Shown in pieces: positions 13,227 to 20,417 of a stretch of DNA of 20,705 nt. The stretch spans positions 1-20,705 of IMG/VR virus record IMGVR_UViG_3300033388_001715; one strand, 5' to 3'. The notes beneath the pieces are model-generated. The model was not told the DNA's origin, searched no databases, and was given only the letters and a program-made list of their open reading frames with translations. Position numbers and translations under genes: made by a program. The stretch is from a virus. Positions within the stretch are counted from its first letter, which is position 1. Each line of letters opens with the position of its first letter.

Positions 13227-13709
13227 ATGACTAGAAAAAGACTAGAGAAAGACCAAGGTGAGCGTGAAGCGGTTGATTCATTTGACGAAATGGAACGTGA
13301 CGCACAAAAACGAATTAAAGCTAACGGGCGTAAGTCTTCAATGCGTGGCGTTAAACTTAAAATACCCAATATGGATCCAGATTATCATTACTTTTTTGCT
13401 AGCGATAATCCTCAGTCAACCGGTAACGTGCAAGATAAGCTTGAGCAGGGCTATCAGTTCGTTAGGCATGAAGTGGGAGCGCATCGTGGCGAGGTGTTGC
13501 AGAATCGCACTAAAAGCACTACACTATATGCTATGAGGATTCTGAAAACAGACCGCGATGAATTACTCAAAGAATTAAGACAGGCAGTAAATAGGACAGA
13601 AGTCGGTTTACGTGACCTAGAAAAGAATCAATACGCTGCTGATGAAAGTGGCAAAGGCGTTACACAAGAGCAAGAGACACAAAGCGAATTTAACCCACTA
13701 ATGGATTAA
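13227..13709 (+). CDS. Hypothetical protein in head module, 160 residues
   Basis: The N-terminus is highly charged (RLEKDQGEREAVDSFDEMER). The middle holds a conserved-looking segment DPDYHYFFASDNPQSTGNVQ followed by DKLEQGYQFVRHEV. The C-terminal half is helical (LKTDRDELLKELRQAVNRTE) with an acidic tail. It lies between scaffold and decoration genes, and I have an impression that proteins with the YHYFF-x-S-D segment occur near scaffold genes in environmental phages, but I cannot name the family. It may be a minor head or scaffold-associated protein. Confidence 0.65.
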   Translation: MTRKRLEKDQGEREAVDSFDEMERDAQKRIKANGRKSSMRGVKLKIPNMDPDYHYFFASDNPQSTGNVQDKLEQGYQFVRHEVGAHRGEVLQNRTKSTTLYAMRILKTDRDELLKELRQAVNRTEVGLRDLEKNQYAADESGKGVTQEQETQSEFNPLMD

Positions 13710-13786
13710 TCGCTGTTTAGTTTGCCGTTAAGGTTATTAAACTAATAGAAAATAACACTTACTTTTATTTACTATTGGAGAATACT

Positions 13787-14344
13787 ATGGCTTTCGTACT
13801 AGCTATGAGCCAAAGTAGCGATGACCATAACGGCAAACTAGAGTCTTACTCTGTAGACGCCGCACACGCTACTTTATTAGCCCCAGGTGACGTTGTTGTT
13901 GCTACTGGCGAATCAGATACAAAAGGCCGAGCTAAAGCAGACGCAGCAGCACCCGGCGCAGCAATCACAGGCGTTATTGCTGGAATCTCACCTCAACTAA
14001 AAACCGAAAACCTTGTAGAGACTGGCTTGCCTGCATCTACCGAAGGTAATATCTTAGTTCATGTTGCACCAGAGCTTAACTTCATTGCTGATGTTGTTAA
14101 TGGCCCTTTGACTGATGCTGATGTACAACTAAACGTTGATATTGACGCAACCGCCGCAACCAAGAGTGGAGGCCTAACCATCTCAAATATGGCGATTGAT
14201 GCCGCGACTGTTGCAACTACATCAACACTTCAATTTCGCATTGTTGGCCTTGTTCCTGATGGTGTTGATGGTGTCCCTACGGGCTTAAAAGCTCGTGTAC
14301 GTTTAAACAATACTACAATCCGTAGTGGCGCGGCAGGAGTATAA
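13787..14344 (+). CDS. Probable capsid decoration/stabilisation protein
   Basis: ATG 13787 follows GGAG (13777-13780); the longer frame from TTG 13775 would include the binding site itself. The 185-residue product is beta-rich with low Lys/Arg content: GDVVVATGESDTKGRAKADA, ILVHVAPELNFIADVV, SGGLTISNMAIDAA and TLQFRIVGLVPDGVDG. This pattern (a cement-like domain with an ILV...P...F segment and a final QFRIVG strand) resembles head decoration proteins encoded just before coat genes. It is two bases from the capsid gene and shares its strong expression context. The 77-base gap upstream is one of the larger in the head module. Confidence 0.68.
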   Translation: MAFVLAMSQSSDDHNGKLESYSVDAAHATLLAPGDVVVATGESDTKGRAKADAAAPGAAITGVIAGISPQLKTENLVETGLPASTEGNILVHVAPELNFIADVVNGPLTDADVQLNVDIDATAATKSGGLTISNMAIDAATVATTSTLQFRIVGLVPDGVDGVPTGLKARVRLNNTTIRSGAAGV

Positions 14345-14346
14345 TT

Positions 14347-15267
14347 ATGTCAGGTACTATTACTACAGGTAACGCACCACGACTCTTGCTTGAAGGCTTG
14401 GAGTCTATTTTCGGCAGTGAATATGCTGAACGAGAGATGCTTTGGCGTCGTGTTTTTGAAGATAAATCATCATCAAAAGCTTACGAAGTGTTAGCACAAG
14501 TTGAGGGTTTTGGTTTAGCTTCCGAGAAGACTGAAGGCCAGGAAGTTCAATTTGATACTCGTCGTCAGGGTTTTGTTCCTAAATTCATCGCTACAACTAT
14601 CGCTAAAGGCTATGTTGTTACAGAAGAAGCACAGGAAGATGATTTATATAGCCAAGCCCAGCGTGACGCTATGTCATTAGCTCGCTCTATGCGTGTAACT
14701 GAAGAAACGGTTAGCTTTAATATTCTTAACCGTGCATTCGATGCAGCATACACAATGCCAGGCGGCGATGGTAAATCACTAATCGCAACCGACCATCAAC
14801 TAGGTCCAACAAATACAGGCACTTACTCAAATGCAGCGGCAGTAGCGGCGGCATTCTCTGAGGCGGCGCTTGAAGATATGTTGATCCAAATCGACCGCGC
14901 GGAAGATGCTCGTGGCTTGCCAATCTCACTAACTCCTGAGTTATTAGTGGGCGCAAGTGAGAACCGCTATGAGTTTGAGCGTGTCATGGGTTCGGTATTA
15001 CAGAATGACACAGCTAACAACGCTGTTAATGCTGCCAAATCACTGAGCGCAGTTCGTAATGGTTGGATCACAACTCCTTACTTAATCGGTGACGCATGGT
15101 TTATCAAGACTGATGCAATGGACGGTTTATGTAGCTTTAACCGCGTACCTCTGAGCTTCGGTCAAGATAACAGTTTCACAACTGGCAACCTACGCTTTAA
15201 GGCTCGCCAGCGTTACTCTAAAGGCTGGGCAGACCCACGCGGCTTATACGGCAACGCAGGTTCGTAG
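14347..15267 (+). CDS. Major capsid protein (HK97-fold type)
   Basis: The 306-residue product has features of the HK97-like coat family: an N-terminal helix, a VEGFGLASEKTEGQEVQFDT segment of the E-loop/P-domain region, a long spine-type helix (DAMSLARSMRVTEETVSFNI), DGKSLIATDHQLGPTNTGTY before an Asn-rich loop, and LTPELLVGASENRYEFERVM, which matches the usual strand-then-helix of the A domain. The C-terminus has FIKTDAMDGLCSFNRVPLSF. It forms the icosahedral shell, presumably with the scaffold, decoration and GroES-like proteins encoded upstream. A strong terminator follows the stop. GGAG (14336-14339) is the binding site. Confidence 0.87.
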   Translation: MSGTITTGNAPRLLLEGLESIFGSEYAEREMLWRRVFEDKSSSKAYEVLAQVEGFGLASEKTEGQEVQFDTRRQGFVPKFIATTIAKGYVVTEEAQEDDLYSQAQRDAMSLARSMRVTEETVSFNILNRAFDAAYTMPGGDGKSLIATDHQLGPTNTGTYSNAAAVAAAFSEAALEDMLIQIDRAEDARGLPISLTPELLVGASENRYEFERVMGSVLQNDTANNAVNAAKSLSAVRNGWITTPYLIGDAWFIKTDAMDGLCSFNRVPLSFGQDNSFTTGNLRFKARQRYSKGWADPRGLYGNAGS

Positions 15268-15270
15268 TAA

Positions 15271-15299
15271 AAAACAGCCCTGCAATAGCGGGGCTTTTT
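15271..15299 (+). terminator. Intrinsic terminator after the major capsid gene
   Basis: AGCCCTGC (15276-15283) pairs with GCGGGGCT (15288-15295), eight pairs with one G-U and an AATA loop, followed by TTTTT (15295-15299) and preceded by an A-run. It begins a few bases after the capsid stop. Because the next genes lack an obvious promoter, it may act by partial read-through to reduce expression of downstream tail genes relative to coat protein. Confidence 0.88.
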
Positions 15300-15320
15300 C
15301 CTTTCCTTAAGGAGTAAAAA

Positions 15321-15719
15321 ATGTCTACACGATTAAACGCGGTTGGCTTAAGTGGCAACAAATCAAAATACGACACAGTTAAAGCAATTATTGAAATTGA
15401 CTTGAACGTCGTAGCAAGTGCAGCAGCACAAAACACAAATGTATTCTTAACTTACGGCCAAATCATAAGCGCATGGGTTTACACCAAAACACCAGAAACA
15501 ACGGGCGCAGTAAAAACTGTATCTGTTGGCATTGCTGGCGGCTCTGGTACTGAGTTAATCAATGCTGGTAGCGTATCTGGTTCAGGAATTAACGGTAGCG
15601 CAAGCGTTCCATTAACAACAAATTTAGCTGATGAAATTACCTATACATTAGGCTCGGCTGATTTTGCGGAATTAGACGCGACACTGGTTTTAGAAGTTAA
15701 CCAGCAAACCAAGTTATAA
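15321..15719 (+). CDS. Probable virion protein, 132 residues
   Basis: ATG 15321 follows AAGGAG (15309-15314). The product is beta-rich and low in charge, with Ala/Ser/Thr/Val/Gly dominance (YDTVKAIIEIDLNVVASAAA, VSVGIAGGSGTELINAG, EITYTLGSADFAELDATLVL) and looks like a jelly-roll or immunoglobulin-like small domain. It is the first gene after the capsid terminator. It might form a capsid spike base, a decoration or a minor tail part. No specific family recognised. Confidence 0.6.
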   Translation: MSTRLNAVGLSGNKSKYDTVKAIIEIDLNVVASAAAQNTNVFLTYGQIISAWVYTKTPETTGAVKTVSVGIAGGSGTELINAGSVSGSGINGSASVPLTTNLADEITYTLGSADFAELDATLVLEVNQQTKL

Positions 15720-15728
15720 GGAATTGTC

Positions 15729-16997
15729 ATGGCTGAAGTAAATGGAAACCCGGGATACACTCAACTAGAAAAGCTAAACATAACTGATGAGCTATTAGTC
15801 AAGGGCATGCCTGTTGGTGGTGCTTCTGGCCGCTTTGCTGAAAACGTTGTTATCATTAACGATGTTAGTGAATTAGATGTTTATGAGTCTGGCGGTAAAT
15901 ATGTTTTAGATGGTATGACGGTATATGACTTTAGCGCCCTTAGTGGGCTAACTATTCCATTTGCTTTTGACGTATCAGCAGGCGGTATTGTTATAAAAGC
16001 CGAAACAGCCTTATATGCTATGCTTACCTATCTAGGTACTGACGACTTGTTTACCGGTCCGAACCTAGACATTAGGAACATCGCAATAGTCGCACCATTC
16101 GCTAATGTTTTTAATTTAACCAAAACCGGTAGCGGAGCTGATTACTTTCTTTGCAACACTATTTTAGTTGCCGTAGCTGCAAAATGGGGCACATTCGACC
16201 TTAATGATTTAAACATTATCAATAGTGGCTCAATTGATGTTCAACAAGGCATCACCCTAAACGGTACTGACTGGAACACAAGCAGAGCAGATGGCTTAAA
16301 TCTACAGTCATCTAACGCGGGCTTTATCGGTCTTGATATATCAAACGCGGTACTTTCAGACCCTAAGTTTGACTCGGTGGTAATTAATGCACCAGTAGGA
16401 GCTGTTGGTCTTAATTCTAATGGTAACGCTGACATACAGCCCAATGAAATATGCAGTTATACAAACGGCAACTTCACAGGTGGTATTACTCCACTTGGTG
16501 GTGGTGTCACGGTGGGTGATATTAGGTTTGACTTTAGCTCAAATGGCGGGTTAGAGGATTCAATAATTGCAGCAAACCCCTATCTAGTAACACAAACAAC
16601 CGTACCAATAGCATCCACGAATACATTTGTTAAAATCAACCAAGGAAACTGGCTAAGCTCTATTAGTGAGCGCTTATCAGTAAGTGTTGATGGTGATGTC
16701 GAGAACACAAGTGAGCAACCTATCAGGATTGATTTCACCGGATTTGTAACAATGGAGAAGGCCGGTGGCGGCTCTGATTACGTTGTTGCTAGATTGGTTC
16801 TAAATGATACGCCGGGCGATGCAGCAAGCGTGATAACTGAGAATGGAACTGAAAACAGCCAACCCACATCGGTTCCATTGGTTGGTATATTCACTCTACA
16901 GCCTGGCGATAGCGTATCTATTTACGTGGCAAATACAGATAGTGCAGCAAATATAATTGTATCAAACGCGAAATTCACAAACTTTAGATTGAGGTAA
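15729..16997 (+). CDS. Probable head or tail spike/fibre protein (beta-solenoid with C-terminal jelly-roll)
   Basis: ATG 15729 follows AAGGAATT, with the stop of the previous gene inside the binding site. The 422-residue product starts with a linker (GYTQLEKLNITDELLVKGMP). It is then a series of short beta repeats typical of a parallel beta-helix (about 55-280: GGIVIKAETALYAMLTYLG, DIRNIAIVAPFANVFNL, DLNIINSGSIDVQQGITLNG) and ends in a jelly-roll-like domain (about 290-422: NQGNWLSSISERLSVSVDGD, FTLQPGDSVSIYVANTD). Such proteins are trimeric spikes or fibres. Its position right after the capsid genes, before the connector genes, favours a head fibre or neck spike, though tail association is possible. 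No catalytic residues recognised. Confidence 0.6.
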   Translation: MAEVNGNPGYTQLEKLNITDELLVKGMPVGGASGRFAENVVIINDVSELDVYESGGKYVLDGMTVYDFSALSGLTIPFAFDVSAGGIVIKAETALYAMLTYLGTDDLFTGPNLDIRNIAIVAPFANVFNLTKTGSGADYFLCNTILVAVAAKWGTFDLNDLNIINSGSIDVQQGITLNGTDWNTSRADGLNLQSSNAGFIGLDISNAVLSDPKFDSVVINAPVGAVGLNSNGNADIQPNEICSYTNGNFTGGITPLGGGVTVGDIRFDFSSNGGLEDSIIAANPYLVTQTTVPIASTNTFVKINQGNWLSSISERLSVSVDGDVENTSEQPIRIDFTGFVTMEKAGGGSDYVVARLVLNDTPGDAASVITENGTENSQPTSVPLVGIFTLQPGDSVSIYVANTDSAANIIVSNAKFTNFRLR

Positions 16998-16999
16998 TT

Positions 17000-17077
17000 A
17001 TGAGTAGAACAAGACAAGCAGCACAACAAAAGAAAGGCAGCCAACTACCACCTAACCAACAGGGTAACAAGGTGTAG
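17000..17077 (+). CDS. Micro-ORF: 25-residue Gln/Lys-rich basic peptide
   Basis: ATG 17000 has GAGG (16991-16994) about five bases upstream, overlapping the end of the spike gene, and TAG is at 17075-17077. The peptide is basic and polar (MSRTRQAAQQKKGSQLPP, then Asn/Gln/Lys), in line with the Lys/Pro-rich micro-ORFs at 3390 and 4453. The next start (17080) is two bases after the stop, so it could be a coupling leader. Expression unproven. Confidence 0.4.
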   Translation: MSRTRQAAQQKKGSQLPPNQQGNKV

Positions 17078-17079
17078 TC

Positions 17080-17343
17080 ATGCCTCGCATGAAAAAGCAC
17101 AAAATGAAAGCTAGACCCGGTGATCACAAGGTCAGAGATGACTTGACCGGGTTTACCTATATGCGCTCCGAGTGCCAATTCACTTGGGATAATAAACTTG
17201 TGCCAAGTGAATATTTTGACGAAAAGCACCCGCAGCTAATAGTCAAACCACATCAAGATAAAATAAGCGTTGCTAACCCTAGACCAACGCCCGAAGATGA
17301 TGCAAATTTGCCATTTGGCGAGGGCAATAGAGACGACCTATGA
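17080..17343 (+). CDS. Hypothetical protein, 87 residues, before the gp4-like gene
   Basis: ATG 17080 is the first start after the micro-ORF stop. The N-terminus is very basic (MPRMKKHKMKARPGDHKVRD), followed by a compact segment DDLTGFTYMRSECQFTWDNK and SEYFDEKHPQ. A D-x-x-G-F start, a Trp and a final RHPQ/KHPQ resemble a family of small phage proteins near head-tail connector genes that often carry zinc-binding Cys. Here those Cys are absent apart from one. It overlaps the next gene by ATGA. Codons 12-25 contain a long RNA hairpin (17115-17152). Function unknown. Confidence 0.6.
   Translation: MPRMKKHKMKARPGDHKVRDDLTGFTYMRSECQFTWDNKLVPSEYFDEKHPQLIVKPHQDKISVANPRPTPEDDANLPFGEGNRDDL
17115..17152 (+). 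other. Strong RNA hairpin with GAGA tetraloop inside a coding region
   Basis: ACCCGGT (17115-17121) pairs with ACCGGGT (17146-17152). After a 5-base unpaired segment (GATCA) on the left side only, CAAGGTCA (17127-17134) pairs with TGACTTG (17139-17145) with one bulged G, closed by a GAGA loop, which fits the GNRA pattern. Fourteen base pairs in total, without a U-tract. It may be a translational control or RNA-processing site. Confidence 0.5.
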
Positions 17344-18272
17344 ACCAACCTACACTACAAAGAACGGCTGTTGATATAGTAAAGAAAGCACTTAGATTGC
17401 TAGGTGTGATTGATGCTGAATTATCACTTAATGCCGTTGATAGAGAGCAGGGTATTGAAACACTCAATGATATGGTTAAGAGTTGGCAGCAGCAAGGCTT
17501 TCATCTTTGGACTATTAGCGAGGCTGTTTTATTTCTTCAGCAAGGGCAAGAAAAATACAAGCTTGGCAATGACTGCAAAAACGCAATCACAGACGATTAC
17601 ACGCTTGATTCTGTTACTTCTGATTATGTGCCTGCCTCACTATTGATTGAAGTTGCTGATAGTGCAATCTATACAATGAGTGAAACTATACTAATCACAC
17701 TTGATAACGGGCTTAAGTTTGAAACCACTGTTACAGGGTTTGGTATTGGTTCTATTTTAATTGCAGATGAGCCAACGGATACAGTAAGCAGTGGTAATGA
17801 TATATTTCTAAATGTTGAATACATCAATAGGCCAATGAGCATAATCGACACTAGGTTTAGAGAATCAAATACCCGCGAAGACATTCCCACTTATGAGTGG
17901 GCAAGAACAGATTATTTTGAACAGCCAGATAAAACAAGCCAAGGCACTGTAACGTGCTGGTACTACTCTCCGCAATTAACATGCGGCGACCTGTATGTGT
18001 GGCAAGCACCATCGTCTAACAATCAGCAATTAAGAATGACATACGTTAGACCAACAGAGATAACGCCCGAGAACGGTGACAATCCTGATTTTCCTAGTGA
18101 ATGGTTTTTAACGCTATCTTATAACTTAGCTTTATATTTAGCTGATGAGTACACAGTTACAGACAGTAAGTTCCAGCGAGTTCAAATGCAAGCCATGCAA
18201 TTGTTGGAGTCTGCGAAAGGCTTTGATAATGAAGACACTTATATACAATTGAATCCGGACCACACACGATGA
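17340..18272 (+). CDS. Head-to-tail adaptor, P22 gp4-like
   Basis: The 310-residue product starts with the helical core typical of P22 gp4-type proteins (TAVDIVKKALRLLGVIDAEL, then DREQGIETLNDMVKSWQQQG). A beta-rich part follows that is longer than in P22 gp4 (166 residues): about 75-170 looks like an inserted beta domain. The characteristic segments are RPMSIIDTRFRESNTREDIP, YFEQPDKTSQGTVTCWYYSP, LRMTYVRPTE and a C-terminal helix after DFPSEWFLTLSYNLALYLAD. It would bind below the portal as a ring and carry the gp10-like protein. ATG 17340 is in an ATGA overlap with the previous gene, and its own stop overlaps the next start. Confidence 0.82.
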   Translation: MNQPTLQRTAVDIVKKALRLLGVIDAELSLNAVDREQGIETLNDMVKSWQQQGFHLWTISEAVLFLQQGQEKYKLGNDCKNAITDDYTLDSVTSDYVPASLLIEVADSAIYTMSETILITLDNGLKFETTVTGFGIGSILIADEPTDTVSSGNDIFLNVEYINRPMSIIDTRFRESNTREDIPTYEWARTDYFEQPDKTSQGTVTCWYYSPQLTCGDLYVWQAPSSNNQQLRMTYVRPTEITPENGDNPDFPSEWFLTLSYNLALYLADEYTVTDSKFQRVQMQAMQLLESAKGFDNEDTYIQLNPDHTR

Positions 18273-19729
18273 TTAGCGAGATACCGCTCAGCGGTGGCTT
18301 TTATCAATCAGAATCTCTACCGGTAAGCTCTCAAAGATGCCTTAACTTTTATGTTAACGTTCCTGAAACTATGGGTATATCACAAGCTCAATTATACCCA
18401 ACACCAGGCTTAACAGAGATTGCAAACAGCGGTGACTTTGAAGTAAACCGCGGCTCTCACTCGTTTAAGTCAGAGCCTTATTTTATTAACGGCAATAAAC
18501 TATATAGATTAAATCGTGTAGCAGGTAGCCCGACATCATTCAGCTTTAACCTTGAAGAGCTGGGCGCTATAAGCGGCACTGGCAGAGTTTCAATTAGTGA
18601 TAATGGAATTCAATTGATTATTGTTGTTCCCGGCACTGGCATTGGGTATACATACGAAAAAACAAACGGATTACAGCAGATAACCGACGCAAATTTTACG
18701 GCTAATGGGAATGCTGAAGTTGTGGTATTTATTGATGGTTACTTTGTTTTCTCAACTGCTGGAAAGAAGTTTTTTGTATCAAATTTAAATGACGGCACTA
18801 GCTACAACGCCCTTGCATTTGGTACAGCCGAGGCTGACCCAGACGACATACGCGGACTACATGTTCATCGCAATCAATTATATGTCTTTGGCTCTCAAAC
18901 TTGCGAAGCATTTAGAAATGTTGGCGGCATTGGGTTGTTCCCATTTCAGAGAATTACGGGCTACGTATTACCAAAAGGCTTAGCAAGTAAATTCTCAATA
19001 GCTGAGTTTGACGATACCTTTGCCTTTATTGGTCAGGGCGATAACGAGGCCCCACAAATTTACGTGCATAGCGGAAATAACTTTACCGTGGTATCAACAA
19101 CAGCTATAGATTTAAAGCTGCAAGAGAATACAGATATTCAGCTAGATGAAGCTTTTGCGTGGTCATACGCTGCAAAGGGCGAGGATTTTATAGGCTGGAC
19201 AACAGCAAGCGGGACATTTGTTTTACAATCCAAAGCCAGCAAGCTAACGCAGAAAAAAGTATGGTGTGAGCGACGCTCTGAAAACCTCAGGAACCAAGAA
19301 TCATGGCGTGTTAACTCAATAGTTACAGCTTACGGCAAAGTGTTATGCGGTGATAGTGAGGGCGGTATAATTGGGGAGCTAGATTTTGATTCCAACACTG
19401 ATTACGGCGAGTTTGTGACCAGAGAAGTCGCTTTGCCAACAATCAGCAATGAATCTAAACGAGTTTTTCACAATTCATTTGAGATTGAAATTGAAAGCGG
19501 AATAAATCCCGACCCATCAGCCGAGCCGAAAATCGCACTATCTTACTCTAATGATGGCCGTATATTCACAAGTGATAGATTAATGAGTGCGGGCAAAACT
19601 GGCGAATCAATCAAGGCTAAGCGCTTTAGATTGGGCCAATCAAACCGATTCAGGATTTACAAGCTAACAATGACAGATAACAATAGATATGTTCTATTAA
19701 AGGCTTTGGTGGATTTAGATGCCGTATAA
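18269..19729 (+). CDS. Packaged-DNA stabilisation protein, P22 gp10-like
   Basis: The 486-residue product matches P22 gp10 (472 residues) in length and start: EIPLSGGFYQSESLPVSSQR, CLNFYVNVPE and LYPTPGLTEIANSG are characteristic. The body is a set of beta-propeller-like strands (VSISDNGIQLIIVVPGTG, VVFIDGYFVFS, GLHVHRNQLYVFG, FAFIGQGDNEAPQIYVHSG), then WCERRSENLRNQESWRVNSI and a C-terminal beta sandwich. In P22 gp10 forms a hexamer under gp4 and seals DNA in the head. ATG 18269 overlaps the gp4-like stop (ATGA). The next gene begins 11 bases before its end. Confidence 0.9.
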   Translation: MISEIPLSGGFYQSESLPVSSQRCLNFYVNVPETMGISQAQLYPTPGLTEIANSGDFEVNRGSHSFKSEPYFINGNKLYRLNRVAGSPTSFSFNLEELGAISGTGRVSISDNGIQLIIVVPGTGIGYTYEKTNGLQQITDANFTANGNAEVVVFIDGYFVFSTAGKKFFVSNLNDGTSYNALAFGTAEADPDDIRGLHVHRNQLYVFGSQTCEAFRNVGGIGLFPFQRITGYVLPKGLASKFSIAEFDDTFAFIGQGDNEAPQIYVHSGNNFTVVSTTAIDLKLQENTDIQLDEAFAWSYAAKGEDFIGWTTASGTFVLQSKASKLTQKKVWCERRSENLRNQESWRVNSIVTAYGKVLCGDSEGGIIGELDFDSNTDYGEFVTREVALPTISNESKRVFHNSFEIEIESGINPDPSAEPKIALSYSNDGRIFTSDRLMSAGKTGESIKAKRFRLGQSNRFRIYKLTMTDNNRYVLLKALVDLDAV

Positions 19730-19973
19730 ACTAATAAACCCGACAGAAGTAAATATACCTATTGTAGAGCGCGACAACAGCCCGACACAATCGCACTTTC
19801 AAATACTTGACGACTTAACCCAGTTAGAGATTAGAGCTGGTGATGGTAGCCCAGAGGGTGTCTATAAAGAAAAATCCAAAACACTCTATATGGATACAAG
19901 CGGCGCCGCAGGTAGTATACTGTATATTAAGACAACGGGCATTGATGAAAATACGGGCTGGGTTTTAGTGTGA
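19719..19973 (+). CDS. Small virion-type protein, 84 residues
   Basis: ATG 19719 lies within the end of the gp10-like gene, with GGTGGA upstream. The C-terminal half, SKTLYMDTSGAAGSILYIKT followed by TGW, has the pattern often found at the ends of phage tail or fibre segments (a small beta module ending in an aromatic pair). P22 has its tail needle gp26 at this position, but this protein is much too short and lacks a coiled coil, so it is not a needle homologue. It overlaps the next gene by GTGA. Exact role unknown. Confidence 0.6.
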   Translation: MPYKLINPTEVNIPIVERDNSPTQSHFQILDDLTQLEIRAGDGSPEGVYKEKSKTLYMDTSGAAGSILYIKTTGIDENTGWVLV

Positions 19974-20416
19974 TAATAGAAAGAACTTACAATTCCGGAT
20001 TAATAATGGATATCTTGCTGGACAAGGATATTATCAGTGTAATAGCGGAAGATGGTGCTACCATTCAGAATATACAGCCTGATGTTTTTAATGATATTTG
20101 GCTTATTGCTATTGATAACAATAAGGTGATTGGCGTGTGCAGCTTACCGGCCAAAACATCATCATGCTGTGAGGTTCATTTGAGAATATTAAAAGAACAC
20201 AGGGCGAAAAGCAAAAGCGAAGTTTCAGAGAAAATAGAAAAATGGATTGTTGACAACACGCCATTTAAGACTGTTATAGCAGAGATACCCGAGGTTTTTA
20301 TTAATGTGACCTCTTTTATGAAATCAATTGGCTTTAATCAAGCCGGTGTTATTGAGAAATGCTGGAAAAGGAATGGCGAATTGATTGATTTAATTATTTT
20401 AAGTAAGAGGGTTTAA
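19970..20416 (+). CDS. GNAT acetyltransferase-like protein at the P22 gp14 position
   Basis: GTG 19970 overlaps the preceding stop (GTGA). The 148-residue product has an N-acetyltransferase-like order: N-terminal helix, strand IWLIAIDNNKVIGVCSL, strand SSCCEVHLRILKEHR in the place of the acetyl-CoA-binding turn, helix KSEVSEKIEKWIVDN, strand TVIAEIPE, then VFINVTSFMKSIGFNQAGVI and a final strand LIDLIILSKRV. The VTSFMKSIGF segment is typical of GNAT enzymes. P22 gp14, encoded between gp26 and gp7, belongs to a family of similar size and order, which supports a virion or head-assembly role. The Q/RxxGxG/A motif is not intact, so catalysis is uncertain. Confidence 0.65.
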   Translation: MIIERTYNSGLIMDILLDKDIISVIAEDGATIQNIQPDVFNDIWLIAIDNNKVIGVCSLPAKTSSCCEVHLRILKEHRAKSKSEVSEKIEKWIVDNTPFKTVIAEIPEVFINVTSFMKSIGFNQAGVIEKCWKRNGELIDLIILSKRV

Positions 20417-20417
20417 C

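Noticed and set aside
13258-13536. Plus-strand frame inside the 160-residue head-module gene
   Set aside because: Its product has no good start signal and an implausible composition; the host frame is better supported by binding site and spacing.
13710-13786. Possible promoter before the decoration and capsid genes (TTGCCG near 13722 and AT-rich boxes) and a weak TAGTTT/AAACTA inverted repeat
   Set aside because: Only partial matches to a sigma-70 promoter with an uncertain -10 box, and the hairpin is weak; not enough to list.
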